Positions 44,097 to 55,080 of a stretch of DNA of 64,000 nt are shown here, piece after piece. Location of the stretch: positions 57,949,787 through 58,013,786 of the forward strand of contig OX421962.1 in NCBI GenBank assembly GCA_949128115.1, read 5' to 3'. Numbering within the stretch: position 1 is the first letter of the stretch; each line of letters starts with the position of its first letter. The stretch is from Anaspis maculata. Lineage: Eukaryota > Arthropoda > Insecta > Coleoptera > Scraptiidae. Below the pieces are notes generated by a model. It worked only from the letters and a program-made list of their open reading frames with translations, was not told the origin of the DNA and did no database searches. Position numbers and translations under genes: made by a program.

Positions 44097-46476
44097 TACA
44101 GGGTGTCCGTTTTTCGAGGCTAAGCATGGGTATCTCGCTTATCTTCAGAGATACAGAGTCGGTTAAATTAGAAAAAAGTTGCGAATTTTTATGATGATCA
44201 ATGATCCAAAAAGATATTTGACTTGTCAGTTTTAGTTTCCGAGATATCGAGAAAAAACAGAAATTTGTAATTTTTGTTTTTATTTTTTATTCGAAACCCG
44301 GATGAAGGTACCTTTTTCTAATTAAGACATTGTGCAGGCACTTTTTCAAGGGGAATTCATTGTTGCCAAAATCTTCATTCTAGCTTTCAAAACAACCGAG
44401 ATATGACATTCAACTTTTTTTTCTCTCAAGGGCGCCATATTGGATTTTGACATTTTTTAATACAATATTTTTTTCTGGTTACAACGATGTGTCACATGCC
44501 ACTATTGAATCCATGCTTTTGAGCAAAAAAATTTTTTTTTATTTTTCATAGAGTGCTATGGAAACAAAATCAGCACCGGCAATAAAAAAAACGTGAATGT
44601 TGAACATTTATTAGACAGTGACATGTGGCACATCGTTGTAACCAGGAAAGAATACCGTATTCAAAAATATTAAAATCCAATATGCGCCCATTAGAGCAAA
44701 AAGTTGAATGTCGTATCTCGGTTGTTTTGAAAGCTAGAATACAGACTTTGGCAGCTTTGAATCCTCCTTGAAAAAGTGCCCTGACAATGTCTAGATTAGA
44801 AAAGGCACCTTAAACCGTTTTTGAATAAAAATTAAAAACAAAAATTCAAATTTCTGTTTTCTCACGATATCTCAAAAACTAAAATCGATACGTCAAATTT
44901 CTTTTTGGATCATTGATCGTCATAAAAATGCACAACTTTTTCCGAATTTAACCGACTAGTCCAGGCAATGGGTAGGTTCTACCTTGCAAAAGGTCGCGGA
45001 GAGTCGAAAATTTGCCGTCTGGTACGGTTTTGTATCCTGATTAACATACTGAGTTTTCGAATTCGGTAAGCCGCCGCTCGGTCCTCCACATCGAAAAGTT
45101 GGTGCCGAAGAACCCAGAAAGAGCCACTTTTTAATATTCTATTTTGCATCGCCGTCTGACTTACCGCAATGCAACCACATGACTGTAGTGAAACCCTTGA
45201 TAGCACTTACTGCCACGCCAGTGCGATTCTTCGCGGTTAAAAAGAAATAATTCCTTTGGCAAACGTCTAGTTTTTTTTGATTTTGAAAAGATTTTTTCTC
45301 ATGCGGAAATATCACAAACTGACTCAACTCAGGTTGATTTCGATTAGCTTCTTTCTTCTTGAGCTCGTCCTGGTCTCATAATTTTCTTAACAGCATTTGT
45401 TAACAAGATGCATTGCAGGAAGTGTAAAATTGCCAACACCAAATCAACACTCATTTTGTCGTTATTGTCAACGATCAGGAATTTTAATTTCCACAGGAAA
45501 TGATACCTTGGACTGTTTTCTGCTTGTACAGCATGGACCGAATCCCCAAATGCCCGTAGGAATACCAAAAAATGAATTCTTTTCAGAGTGCGCATAAATC
45601 TGCAAAGCTGCATCTGAACACCTGAAAATAGTCGTAACCAACACTACAAAACCCAAAACAATGATCGACAGAAGAACCAGTTCAGGTTACTTATTGTTCA
45701 AATTTATGTTGTGTTGGTTACGACTGTTTTCAGGTGCTGAAATGCGGTTTTGCAGATTCACGCGCGCTCAAAAAAAAAAGATTTTTTCGTACTCCCACGT
45801 GAATTTCGAAATCCGATCGCATGCTGAATAAACAAAAAACAGTCCAAGCTATCAATTCCTATTAAAATTGAGCTTCATGATCAATTGCAATAATGAAAAA
45901 ATAACGCTGAATTTGGTGTTGGCAATTTAACATTTCTTGCAGTGCACCTTGTCAACAAATGATGTTATGAAAACTATGAGATGAGAACTAGCTCAAGAAG
46001 AAAGAAGCTGATCGAAATTCACTTGAGTTAGGTCAGCTGGTCATATTTCCGCATGGAAAAAAAAAAATCTTTTCAAAATCAAGAAAAACGTGATGTTTTC
46101 TGAAGGAATCATTTGTCTTTAACCGCGAAGAATGGGACTGGGGTTGCAACAAATGCATCAATAGTTTCAACGAAAGTCATAGGGTTCCATTGCGGTAGGT
46201 GAGACGACGATAAACAGTGAATTTGTGAAAATTGGTTCTTTTTTGGTCCTTCGGCACCATCTTTCCAATGTGGAGGAGCGAGCGGCGGCTTGCTGAATTC
46301 GAAAACTCAGTATGTTAATCAGGACACAAAACTGTACCAGACTGCAAATTTTCGAATCTCCGCGACCTTTTGCAAGGTAAACCTTATTTTAATGTATCGG
46401 TCGACTGTACTAGACTTTGTATCTCTCAAGATAAGCGAGATACCCATGCTTAGCCTCGAAAAACGGACACCTGTAT
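44097..46476. mobile_element. Fold-back element, family B, second copy (hosting a nested element)
   Basis: TACAGGGTGTCCGTTTTTCG and GTCGGTTAAATTAGAAAAAA at the left and CCTCGAAAAACGGACACCTG at the right match the copy at 9189-10095 closely. The left arm and loop are complete to the sequence AACCGAC at 44956. The rest of the right arm (TTTGTATCTC onward) resumes only at 46416, because another element is inserted there. Confidence 0.85.
44957..46412. mobile_element. 1.46-kb fold-back nested in a fold-back
   Basis: The ends TAGTCCAGG and CTGTACTA are imperfectly inverted. The match becomes strong from CTTGCAAAAGGTCGCGGAGA inward (complement near 46360) and runs ~650 bp to a centre near 45690. 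GAC lies on both sides, and the uninterrupted family copy has a single GAC there, giving a 3-bp target duplication (4 bp if the border is shifted by one base). No transposase frame. The family may belong with 2-4 bp duplicators such as CMC elements, by inference only. Confidence 0.8.
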
Positions 46477-46477
46477 A

Positions 46478-46610
46478 GGTCCAGTTACTCACCTCGAGTT
46501 CAACTTCAAACTTGGTTTACTTGTCATAGATTCAATTATTGTTGCAACAATTATTTCCACAGCAACCAAACCGAGTTTGAAGTTGAACTCAAAGTGAGCA
46601 ACTGGGTTCT
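46478..46610. mobile_element. ~130-bp hairpin directly upstream of centrin
   Basis: CCAGTTACTCACCTCGAGTT on the left mirrors the complement AACTCAAAGTGAGCAACTGG on the right, with GTTCAACTTCAAACTTGG and CCGAGTTTGAAGTTGAAC further in. It ends ~95 bp before the centrin start codon, so it lies within the probable promoter or 5' untranslated region. Confidence 0.75.
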
Positions 46611-46705
46611 AGTCTACATGAACTGGGTCCTAAAGTCAATTAAGTTTTGACGCGTGATCCCTAGTTTTGATCATAGAAGTTTTGACTGCAAAACTGAGAC
46701 AAACA

Positions 46706-47248
46706 ATGGATTTCTCGCAAGGGTCAGGTGCACCATCAACATCCCAAGCCACAGCCGCAGCCGCAGCCCCTCCGAAGAAGACTAGTGGTATAAAGTTCGA
46801 GCTCAACGATCGTCAGAAAACTGACATAAGAAAAGCGTTTGATCTGTTCGATCACGAAGGAGCCGGCAAAATCGAAACGAGAGATCTCAAAGTGGCCGTA
46901 CGGGCGCTAGGTTTCGAACCCAAGAAGGAAGAGCTCAAGAAGATGGTTACCGACGTGGACAAGGAAGGCAAAGGCCGGCTGTCGTTCGACGAATTCTTGC
47001 AACTGATGACGCTGAAAATGTCTGAAAAGGATCCCAAAGAGGAGATTGTGAAGTCATTCCGTTTGTTTGATGAACGTGAACAGGGTAGGATCACTTTTAA
47101 TCAGTTGAAAAAAATCGCCAATCATCTGGGCGAAACGCTGACTGATGAGGAACTGCATGAAATGATCGATGAAGCTGATCGTAATGACGACGGGCAGGTC
47201 AACTTGGAAGAATTTGTGAGGATCATGAAAAAAGGACAAAACTTTTGA
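46706..47248 (+). CDS. Centrin-like EF-hand protein, intronless
   Basis: The ATG at 46706 begins a 180-residue protein. An open frame reaches back to 46667 but has no ATG. After a variable, Ala/Ser-rich N-terminus (residues 1-28) come four EF-hands with centrin spacing. The loops start at Asp49, Asp85, Asp122 and Asp158. Loop 4 ([12 protein letters not shown]) is canonical. Loops 1 and 2 have Glu for Asp at position 3 and Ala or Lys at position 5. Loop 3 ([12 protein letters not shown]) lacks acidic ligands at positions 3, 5 and 12. The end [13 protein letters not shown] fits centrins. Centrins act at centrioles and basal bodies and in nucleotide-excision repair and mRNA export. With weak loops 1-3, Ca2+ binding may rest on site 4. 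The gene has no introns, which allows a retrogene origin, but no poly(A) remnant or flanking duplication is visible. Confidence 0.92.
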   Translation: MDFSQGSGAPSTSQATAAAAAPPKKTSGIKFELNDRQKTDIRKAFDLFDHEGAGKIETRDLKVAVRALGFEPKKEELKKMVTDVDKEGKGRLSFDEFLQLMTLKMSEKDPKEEIVKSFRLFDEREQGRITFNQLKKIANHLGETLTDEELHEMIDEADRNDDGQVNLEEFVRIMKKGQNF

Positions 47249-47324
47249 AGTACCTTTCTTACTTGGCACTCGACATGTTATTTACCTGCTTACGCTGTTA
47301 GATGTTTCTTAATAGTTTCTTAGT

Positions 47325-47343
47325 AATAAATTGCAATAATAAA
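47325..47343 (+). terminator. Centrin polyadenylation signals
   Basis: Two AATAAA hexamers (47325-47330 and 47338-47343) lie 77-95 bases after the centrin stop codon, a plausible short 3' untranslated region. Confidence 0.6.
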
Positions 47344-47452
47344 TGTAATGCCTATCAAGGAATGTGGTAAATTTAGCAAAGTCATTGTGGAATATAGACG
47401 CAGTGTAAGGATCTAAACTTATTTAATATATATCGAAATATACGGGGTGTTT

Positions 47453-47573
47453 ATAAGAATCTGTGATCGCGGCAGGCATGGGTCAGGCCAAAAAACGCAG
47501 GAACAGGCGCAATTGTAGTGATCGAAAGCGGATTCCAGAGGCGATGCGATCACAGACATTTATAAACACCCGG
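47453..47573. mobile_element. GGGTGTTTATAA MITE, copy 1
   Basis: GGGGTGTTTATAAGAATCTG and GTGATCGCGGCAGGCATGGG on the left, with GATCACAGACATTTATAAAC and CACCCGG on the right. The same element occurs at 52737-52867. It lies ~110 bp after the centrin polyadenylation signals. Confidence 0.8.
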
Positions 47574-47637
47574 TGGTTCGCTTGAATTGCTACTCGACAC
47601 TGAAATTTTCGAAAGTCTTTTCCTTAAAACTACACAC

Positions 47638-47745
47638 ACATGGTCCGGGCGGTGCTTCTCCTCCGCCTGCACCCCGAGGCCCTTTGCCCAGAGCGGGTTC
47701 TTCTTGGACACCACGTAGCTTGGGTCCGGCCAAACATCCACTTGT
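47638..47745 (-). CDS. Possible internal exon of an unidentified gene
   Basis: On the minus strand this stretch reads DVWPDPSYVVSKKNPLWAKG and continues LGVQAEEKHRPDHVC. Nearly every third codon position is G or C, a bias shared with the spondin exon and absent from neighbouring repeats, while the two overlapping plus-strand frames lack it. There is no in-frame ATG. Upstream the minus strand has AACAAG, a weak acceptor, and downstream GTGTGTGTAG offers donor-like GT. On the plus strand the same region has a good acceptor (TTATTTTTCCACAG, ending at 47758) and donor (CG|GTAAGT at 47829), so a 71-bp plus-strand exon is the rival reading. The family is not recognised. Confidence 0.25.
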
Positions 47746-47833
47746 TATTTTTCCACAGTCATACAAGAGGAAGAAATCTGTTATGGTACCGCACCACAAT
47801 ATTTTACCAGCGAGTGTTCAGAAACGTCGGTAA

Positions 47834-48629
47834 GTTTTCGCTTAGATACTATAACCATCATCTATTCCTAAGTCTGGCTTTCCATTGTCCATTGTACAGA
47901 GCGTCGCAAGCGTGGGTATCCAGAAGGTTCAGCAACATCGAGGCTCTCTATGCCGAAATTGTCAGTCTATCAGAGATAGTGAAGCTAGAAGGGTTGCGAA
48001 TTTTATAATGGATGCACTGAGGTTGCGTTCGTTTGTGCTAAACGAATAGACTGGATGGTGATGGGGGGAGGGGGTGGCTGCTGAAGGCAATCCAGAGCCC
48101 CCACGGGAACAATCAATGCGCTTCACTGACAACGATGTTTTTGTGAATGTTTTGTGGGACAATTGGGAATTGAGACCGTGATCGTTGTGACGAAACTTTC
48201 ACAATTCTGGGCCGCCAGTGACGTTGTGTCGAGGTGCTATCCAGTGTCGTTCAGTGACACTGCACAATTAATCTGCACAATCTGCCTCGACAGGCGGTCG
48301 AACAGCTTCTAACGCCAAGAAATACAACATGTGGCTGTTGTTATACTTGAGCATCTTACAAGCGAGCGGTACCTACACCGAATTATCGCAAAAAATCAAG
48401 AATCCCATCAAAAGCCAGTATAGTTTGGGGGCATAGGGTCAAAAAAGACTTGGCCGTGTGCAACTTCGTGAAGATATATAGAGATAAGTCCCAATCGACT
48501 CCTGGACGATCAAGGACCATGAAAAATTATGGTGGAATATTGACATCTGCTGCAGGCAAATATGGTGGAGGCGCCAAAATGGGCTTCATCTGGTAATAAG
48601 AAACTGGCTATAGCTCGTTTGTTTTTCAA
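47834..48629. other. Unannotated sequence
   Basis: No gene or firm repeat. The region includes a G-rich run near 48060-48075 and several GTGAC motifs, with no recognisable coding. Confidence 0.4.
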
Positions 48630-50060
48630 CGGATTTCAACATCGGGAACGTCATTTTGTAGGCAAAAAAATTCTCTTGTTATTTCATACCTAAATTTACA
48701 AACGTCATTTCGGAAAACTGTCAAAATTGTCTTTATAAGATATGCTAAATTCAGGCCTTTTTTGGAGGTTATCTGATATTTTTGAAACTTGGCAGTATTA
48801 TAGATCTTGAGGTGCCTTTTCCGAATTTCCACTTTTTCACTTCATATATTTGCCGTCTTGGCCGCCATATTGGAAAGTTGGCGCCCAAAAAACAGTTTTT
48901 TGTCTATATCTTCAATTCAGTCAATGTGAGGTAAAAGCATTTGTATGCGAATGGAAGCTTATTCAATTTTCTACAATTTGACACCTTACTCGTGTACGTG
49001 CTACTTCCGGTTCTTGGGTTATGGCTTCTAGAACTCCCTGAAGCATCAACTTTTGTCATCCAATCAGCATATCAAGTTGATCATAGCTCCACGTGGCAGT
49101 CAAATTGACCATAAATAATGATAAGTTGTCAACCACAGACCATTAATATCCAGAAAATCAATCATGGTAACGGTTGTTATGCAACTACAGGGTGAACTCT
49201 AAGGGAAAATTGACTTTGAAAAGGTATAGCTTCAGAACCGTGAGTCGCATTTGAGTGATTCAGATGTCAAATTTTAGGAAATTCAATAGACCTTTACTTC
49301 TGATACGAATCCTAAAATTTTATGACGAATTTTCCGAAAATTTTCCGAAAATATTTTTTTGGGCGCCATCTTTTCAAAATTATGGCCAGAACAGCAGAGA
49401 TACAAAGTGGAAAAGTGGATATTCTGAATGATGACCTCAAATTTTATCATAATAATGAGTTTCGAATGTATCTGATATCCTTCAAATGCTATATTAGCTT
49501 TATTTCTTTCAAAGTCAGTTTACTTTCACAGTTCACCCTGTAATTACACAAATAACATCACCATGATCGATTTTTTGAATTTTGATCATCTATGGTTAAT
49601 GGCCAAGAGCTGTTCATGGTTAATTTGCTTAATACATGACGGTTGTATCAATTTAACATGCTGATTGAATGCCGAAAGTTGATGCTTCCGGAAGTTCTAA
49701 AAGCTCTAACTCAGGAACCGCAAATCGCACATAAATGACCGATATGTCAAATTGTAGAGATTTGAATGCGCTTTCCTCCGCATACACACGTATCAATCTT
49801 GAGTCAGTTGAATTCAAGATATTGACAAAAAACTGTTTTTGGGCGCCATCTTTTCACTATGGCGGCCAAAACAGCAAAGATACAAAATGGAAAAGTAGAA
49901 AATCGGAAAGTACACCTCAGGATTCATGATACTGCCAGGTTTCAAAAATATCGGATAACTTTAAAAAAATTTAGTCACATTTACATTGCTACCAAAGAAT
50001 TATTCTGCTTTATAAGTGTAGGTGAGAATTTCATTCATAACTTTAAAATTTCTGTTGTTG
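48630..50060. mobile_element. 1.4-kb palindrome with a CAGGGTG element at its centre
   Basis: Blocks on the left, such as GAGGTTATCTGATATTTTTG (about 48765) and GGCCGCCATATTGGAAAG (about 48858), pair with complements on the right (CAAAAATATCGGATAACTTT near 49943; TATGGCGGCCAAAACAG near 49858). Arms of ~550 bp flank an inner element at 49186-49540. Left and right arms have diverged substantially. No transposase recognised. Confidence 0.75.
49186..49540. mobile_element. 355-bp CAGGGTGAAC fold-back (inner)
   Basis: TACAGGGTGAACTCTAAGGG at the left pairs with GTTCACCCTGTA at the right, and TTGACTTTGAAA with TTTCAAAGTCAG just inside. It lies at the symmetry centre of the larger palindrome, the same arrangement as at 2845-3539. 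Confidence 0.8.
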
Positions 50061-51225
50061 AAAGGAAATTATGTAGGATTTTTATTTTTATACATCTGAC
50101 CGCTAGGGTTAGGCCTTAGATAAAGTTATATGAGCATGTCAAACCCATGCTATTGGTTGAGAGGACATGACTGAGGCCAGTCCTATAGGTGCGAATTATT
50201 GTTGATTTACTTGTGAAACAGAGTTAGGGTGGTACTGAGAGCCGGTTTTTCGAAATTGTGAATCAATCGTCGTTAAAATTCGTATTGTTTCGTGGTCCGA
50301 ATGAACTGTGCGTTATAATAACGCACGGCTCACAACGCACAGGTTGGATAGGTTGACGTAATTGACAACTTCCGGGCCTACTATAGCGTGTGGAAGGGGT
50401 CACTTTCGTAGGTGGTCATAGGAAAACTATATTACTGTGTAAGTACAGTATGATTTCATGACATTCGCATTGTCAGTGTTTTTGCAATTGCTTACAGCAT
50501 TCACAAGAAACTCTCAAAACATATTCCAATAAGTTAGGATAGAGGAAAGGATGGAAGGATACCAGGATAAAGTGAAATTTATATGGATCCTCTTTATTCA
50601 GAGAAATCCTAGAAAATCTTGGCGATCTTACACTGAAAATGTGAATGTCAGAAAAACAGAGTATAAACTCCGGCACTTTAATGAAGCCGGCGATTTTACA
50701 GGGTGGAACCTCTCACCCTTGCCCCACTGCTGTGCTGAAAATAAAAGCTGAACGCATAATACTTTGTTGAAAAGTTCTTAATATTAAAATCCCTGGTCTT
50801 CTTTTTATGGACCTGCTATCATTTAATCAGGCCTGTTACTCCCTAAAAATAAGGCTGCTATGCTTTTTTAATCATCGCCGGAACATAATACAGTACATAA
50901 TACATACTTGTCCAGTCCCAATGCATTACTCCAACACAATGAAATGAAAAAAGCTCTAATTTTACAGAGAAACCACGAAATGTTACGGCTGGGCCTGTGA
51001 GTGAGTGCGACCACAAGCGGAATACTCTCGGGAATACTTCTTCATTATGTTACATATCTCTGCTTGTATTTATCTGCGGCATACCTATTCGCTTCAGAAA
51101 ATAATTTTTGTATGGAAAACAAGTTTAATAATTTTAGCAACAGGTAAGGGTGATTGCTCACTAATGTGATTAGTTTTAAGGAGCAAATGTGTTTTATAGT
51201 GCGGGCGCTAAGAGCCAAAATCGGG
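50061..51225. other. Unannotated sequence
   Basis: No gene recognised. TACAGGGTGGAACC at about 50698 resembles a CAGGGTG terminus without a visible partner. Frames at 50473-50676 and 50551-50751 have no recognisable domain. Confidence 0.4.
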
Positions 51226-52610
51226 ATGAACCTTGCAAATGGTGATGAAAGCATGAAATTCGGTACACGTACTCAGAATGAGCACCTCTCTTAGATAAGA
51301 GGTGGAGCCACGCCGAATTTTCACCGGAAGGGGGCTCGGGGGGCTCCTGAAAGTTTAAGGTGCTAGGGCTCCCACCAAACCGCTTATCAGTTTGTTTTAT
51401 CAATTAAAAAGGAGACTCATGAATATATCGTAAAAATTGACGACGTTTTTCGCCTTGTCCCGGGAATTTTTCTAGATAAAAAAAAATAAGTTCTTCGGCA
51501 GAACACACAAATTGGTTTTATTTTATTTTCACCTACAAAGAAATAATAAGGAGATGTGCAACACGTTGTTTCCCACAAATTCGTATCCTCTGAATTCGTT
51601 TGTGGAGTCAAAATTTTGATGGTGTATCTTCTTGAAGAGGAGCATTCCAAAGAGTAAGCTATTTTCAACACTAAGTTCAAACAGAATTTTTTCAATGTTC
51701 TGAATTGAAATTACTGAATTCCTTCCAGCAATGCATACCCTGAACCCTTCTTTGGGAGTACCGCGTGCGATTGAACGTGGAGTAAGTCCTGAAACACTAT
51801 CAGAATTTTTCTCCTGTGATGCTACTATCCACTCTCGACCGGGGCAATTAGGTTCCTACACAGCATGCGCGGAGTGTATACACGTTATTTCAATATTATG
51901 ACACAATTTCAATCATCAAAAATTTGACTGAACCGAGAAAATACCCTGCATCGTGTATACACTCCGCGCATGCTGTGTGGGAACCCAATTGCCCCGGTCG
52001 AGAGTGGATAGTAGCATCACAGAAGAAAAATTCTGATAGTGTTTCAGGACTTACTCCACGTTCAATCGCACGCGGTACTTTCAAAGAAGGGTTTAGGGTA
52101 TGCATTGCTGGGAGGAATTCAGTAATTTCGATTCAGAACATTGGAAAAATTCTGTTTGAACTTAGTGTTGAAAATAGCTTACTCTTTGGAATGCCCCTCT
52201 TCAAGAAGATACACCATCAAAATTTTGACTCCACAAACGAATTCAGAGGATACGAATTTGTGGGAAGCAACATGTTGCACATCTCCTTATTAATTCTTTG
52301 TAGGTGAAAATAAAATAAAACTAATTTGTGTGTTCTGCCGAAGAACTTATTTTTTTTCATCATGAAAAATTCCCGGGACAAGGCGATTAACGTCGTCAAT
52401 TTTTACGATATACTCATGAGTTTCCTTATTAATTGATAAAACGAACTGATAAGCGGTTTGGTGGGAGCCCTAGCACCTTAAACTTTCAGGAGCCCCCCGA
52501 GCCCCCTTCCGATGAAAATTCGGCGTGGCTCCACCTCTTATCTAAGAGAGGTGCTCATTTTGAGTATGTGTACCGAATTTCATGCTTTCATCACCATTTG
52601 CAAGGTTCAT
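51226..52610. repeat. Large near-perfect palindrome, 659-bp arms
   Basis: The arm 51226-51884, from ATGAACCTTGCAAATGGTGA to GGAGTGTATACACG, is the reverse complement of 51952-52610 with only a few percent mismatches (e.g. TTAGGTTCCTACAC against TTGGGTTCCCACAC read in the same sense). A 67-bp spacer separates them. The plus frame 51924-52307 and minus frame 51896-52105 are the same arm read twice, and no family is recognised in them. The inner arm tip GCATGCGCGGAGTGTATAC is very well conserved. Ends carry no clear TIR motif or target duplication. Confidence 0.9.
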
Positions 52611-52736
52611 TCACCTAGTGCCCCCACTATTACCTATACTGATCAAGCAACTGATGATACATCAGCTATCATGTACAAGGTAGGTATGTACTTAATGGCA
52701 GTTAATGGCTCACTTTTGGTGCATGATACCATTGTA

Positions 52737-52867
52737 CCGGGTGTTTATAAACGTCTGTGATCGCGGCAGGCTTTGGTCAGGCCAAAAGTCGCAGTGAAAG
52801 GCACGATTTGAAAGAGTGATAGGAGATTCCAAAGGCGATATGATAACAAACGTTTATAAACACCCGG
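52737..52867. mobile_element. GGGTGTTTATAA MITE, copy 2
   Basis: CCGGGTGTTTATAAACGTCT on the left pairs with ACGTTTATAAACACCCGG on the right, and TA flanks both sides. The centre GGTCAGGCCAAAA is shared with copy 1 at 47453. Confidence 0.85.
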
Positions 52868-54532
52868 TATTATACCTAATATGCGAGGAAAGTGGCAAAT
52901 GCGCCCAGCCTTAATTGACTGGTGACGTTGACACTTGAGCTTGAGGCTGCTGTCAAGACCTAAAGAAAAATAGTTGGGATTTTGCAGCTTACCGGAGAAA
53001 ATAACACTATAGATCTAAAAGCACTGAAGCACCAAAGGCACCTTCCGCTAACAACTTTCTCAAGATTCTTCTCGGAAAATTTCAGCCCGATCCAAAGTAC
53101 AGTTCTCAAATAAACTGCGCACAGTCAATGTGTCCACCTCGAAAATTTTACCCATTTTGAAAATGAAATAATTTTCGAATGTCACCAGTGAGTTTAATAC
53201 GGTTTGCTTTGTTTGAAAGGCTGACCCTCCGTTTATCCGTAGTATGTATTGGCGCCGAACATAAGAAACTTTGAATGAAGCTCCTACAGGGTGATATGTA
53301 AACCGGTGCAACCCAACTCTGCCGTCAAGAGGTCCCCGTTCGCGAAAAAAAGAAATTCTTTCAATTTTAGCGATAAAACAATCCTATCAAAATGATTTGA
53401 ATGGGAAATATGGTCAAAAAAATTCAGTGCCTCCTGATGGACTATAGGAGATTTATTTAAAAAACGGCACCTGGTGTAGAGCTCGGTACTTGATCGTAGA
53501 GGAACTTTTTGAGAGGAACACATACTCCGACGTCTAGTAGCCTAGGTGGGCACTAGTGGATACCTGCAATACCCACATTATTGACATGGAAATTTGACAA
53601 GTAGAAATAATGGGAAGAGGGGTTTGCATCTGTGTCTCTTATTTCATGTTATGGTTAGCGTATTTAGCAGGCTTGTAGTAGATCTAGCTCCAGAGGTGCG
53701 CAGCTAAAAGACTACGCCCCCAGCAATGCACTACATTGCGGTAAAAAAAACAACGTTTACGTCCCAAACACAAAGGTAGCTACGGCGAGCTTATTAGAAT
53801 GAAAAATGCGGATCTCCAGCTGATGCCCAAGCATAAATTCTTTAAAAAAGCGAGAAAAAAAGGTAGGTGGTGGTTGACTCTGCACGGCCAGCCCGAGGTG
53901 ATTTTTTCTTGGCTGGCAGGCTGGCCTTGTTGCAAGGCTGGTCGACGGGCTTGTATGTTTCCCTCCGTGCGTATGTGACAGAGTCTGTTGCTCTTCCTTG
54001 GGCGGAAGCTATGGATGACTTAGAAAAAGGTCTGCGACGACGCTGGTCATCTACATGGGGCCTAATAGAGAGCCTACGGGGTCCCAAGGGTTTACAGGAA
54101 CAAAAGTTTGCTTGTAGTGGACTGCACAAGACAGCAAAGTGACAGTTTTGACATGCCACCAATTGACGTAACAGCCCGCACGTCGGCTACAATAACGTCA
54201 CAACTTAAAAAATGGCCATTTTCGTGTTCGGGCTTCTAGAAACAATTGCTGTGGCCTCAAGAGATACCAAAAACACATTCACAGGTCAAATAGCGAAGCC
54301 CAGAACGAAGCCATTGCCGCTGCCAAAATCGTAAAACGCAGTGCTGAAAGTATTTCGCTTAATCAAGCAAAACAAGCGCGAAAAGTTGTGAAACGAAATT
54401 TCATTTCATTTTTTGAGTTGTGAACCATCGTGTCGTGAGCAAAATAAACGAAGACACCCCAATCTGCCCGATTGTTTCATTATGTATTTTTGACGTTGTC
54501 AGGTAGGTACCCAGTATTTTTGATGAAGTAAC
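52868..54532. other. Unannotated sequence with one CAGGGTG terminus
   Basis: At 53285 TACAGGGTGATATGTAAACC starts what looks like a CAGGGTG terminus, and a similar start occurs at 63891. No partner end is obvious. Around 53860-54140 the sequence is GC-richer, with open frames on both strands (53867-54142, 53842-54162), but neither has a recognisable domain. No other feature is supported. Confidence 0.4.
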
Positions 54533-54789
54533 TGTAAATGCATGTAGACAGTTTAAGTGTTAGACACAATCGGCTATAGTTATTTGGGAGAAACCGGCCC
54601 ATCTACCTGCCGGTGGTTGGAGGGGGTAACCCACCCTCTCAATGATTTCTTGTATTCTTGTAACCGTCATTCTCTTTGCTTTCGCCGTCGTGGCTACATG
54701 TCCATTCAAAAACTAAATAAACGTGTTGAAAGGCAGATTGTACGTTTCTTTCTCCTTTCGACCCATTGAGCTATCGAAGCAATTAAACA
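54533..54789 (+). repeat. BEL/Pao 5' LTR
   Basis: It starts TGTAAATGCATGTAGACAGT and ends GCAATTAAACA, with TG...CA ends. It contains an AATAAA polyadenylation signal at 54716-54721. The CTGCCGGTGGTTGGAGGGGG stretch is potentially structured. Confidence 0.95.
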
Positions 54790-54790
54790 T

Positions 54791-54808
54791 TGGTCCTTCC
54801 AACGCGGA
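54791..54808 (+). other. BEL/Pao primer-binding site
   Basis: TGGTCCTTCCAACGCGGA lies one base after the 5' LTR, the position of a tRNA primer site; the TGG start fits the CCA end of a tRNA. The tRNA species cannot be named with confidence. Confidence 0.6.
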
Positions 54809-55080
54809 TTGGCCACTAAAGCGCGAAAAGTGAAGTTAACAGAAAAAGTGACATTAAAACACAAATGTGATGGTGCTCCGGCCACCCCGTGGGTAAAGGC
54901 TCCGGAATCGTCAACAAAAAACCACAACAAGTGCCAGGATCAACCATTGGACAATAGCAGCCAGAAAATCCAGCATCCCATCAGAAAGGCAACATCAGCA
55001 GCGAGGTAGCCAGAAGCCAGCATCGGTTCGGTCTGTAAGTCCTCCAATTCTTAATTGTAGCAATTAGAGTGAACAGCGAA

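Noticed and set aside
46667..46705. Longer N-terminus for centrin
   Set aside because: The upstream in-frame extension begins at TTG and has no ATG. The first ATG is at 46706.
51896..52307. 127-residue plus-strand frame in the large palindrome
   Set aside because: No recognisable domain, and its antisense twin occurs in the other arm. The openness may be fortuitous. It is kept only as a remark.
53842..54162. Opposed open frames in a GC-richer patch
   Set aside because: The plus frame starts at GTG, neither strand has a recognisable domain, and there is no splice support. Left as unannotated.
55069..55080. Gag start at 55069
   Set aside because: That codon is GTG. The first ATG in frame is at 55081.
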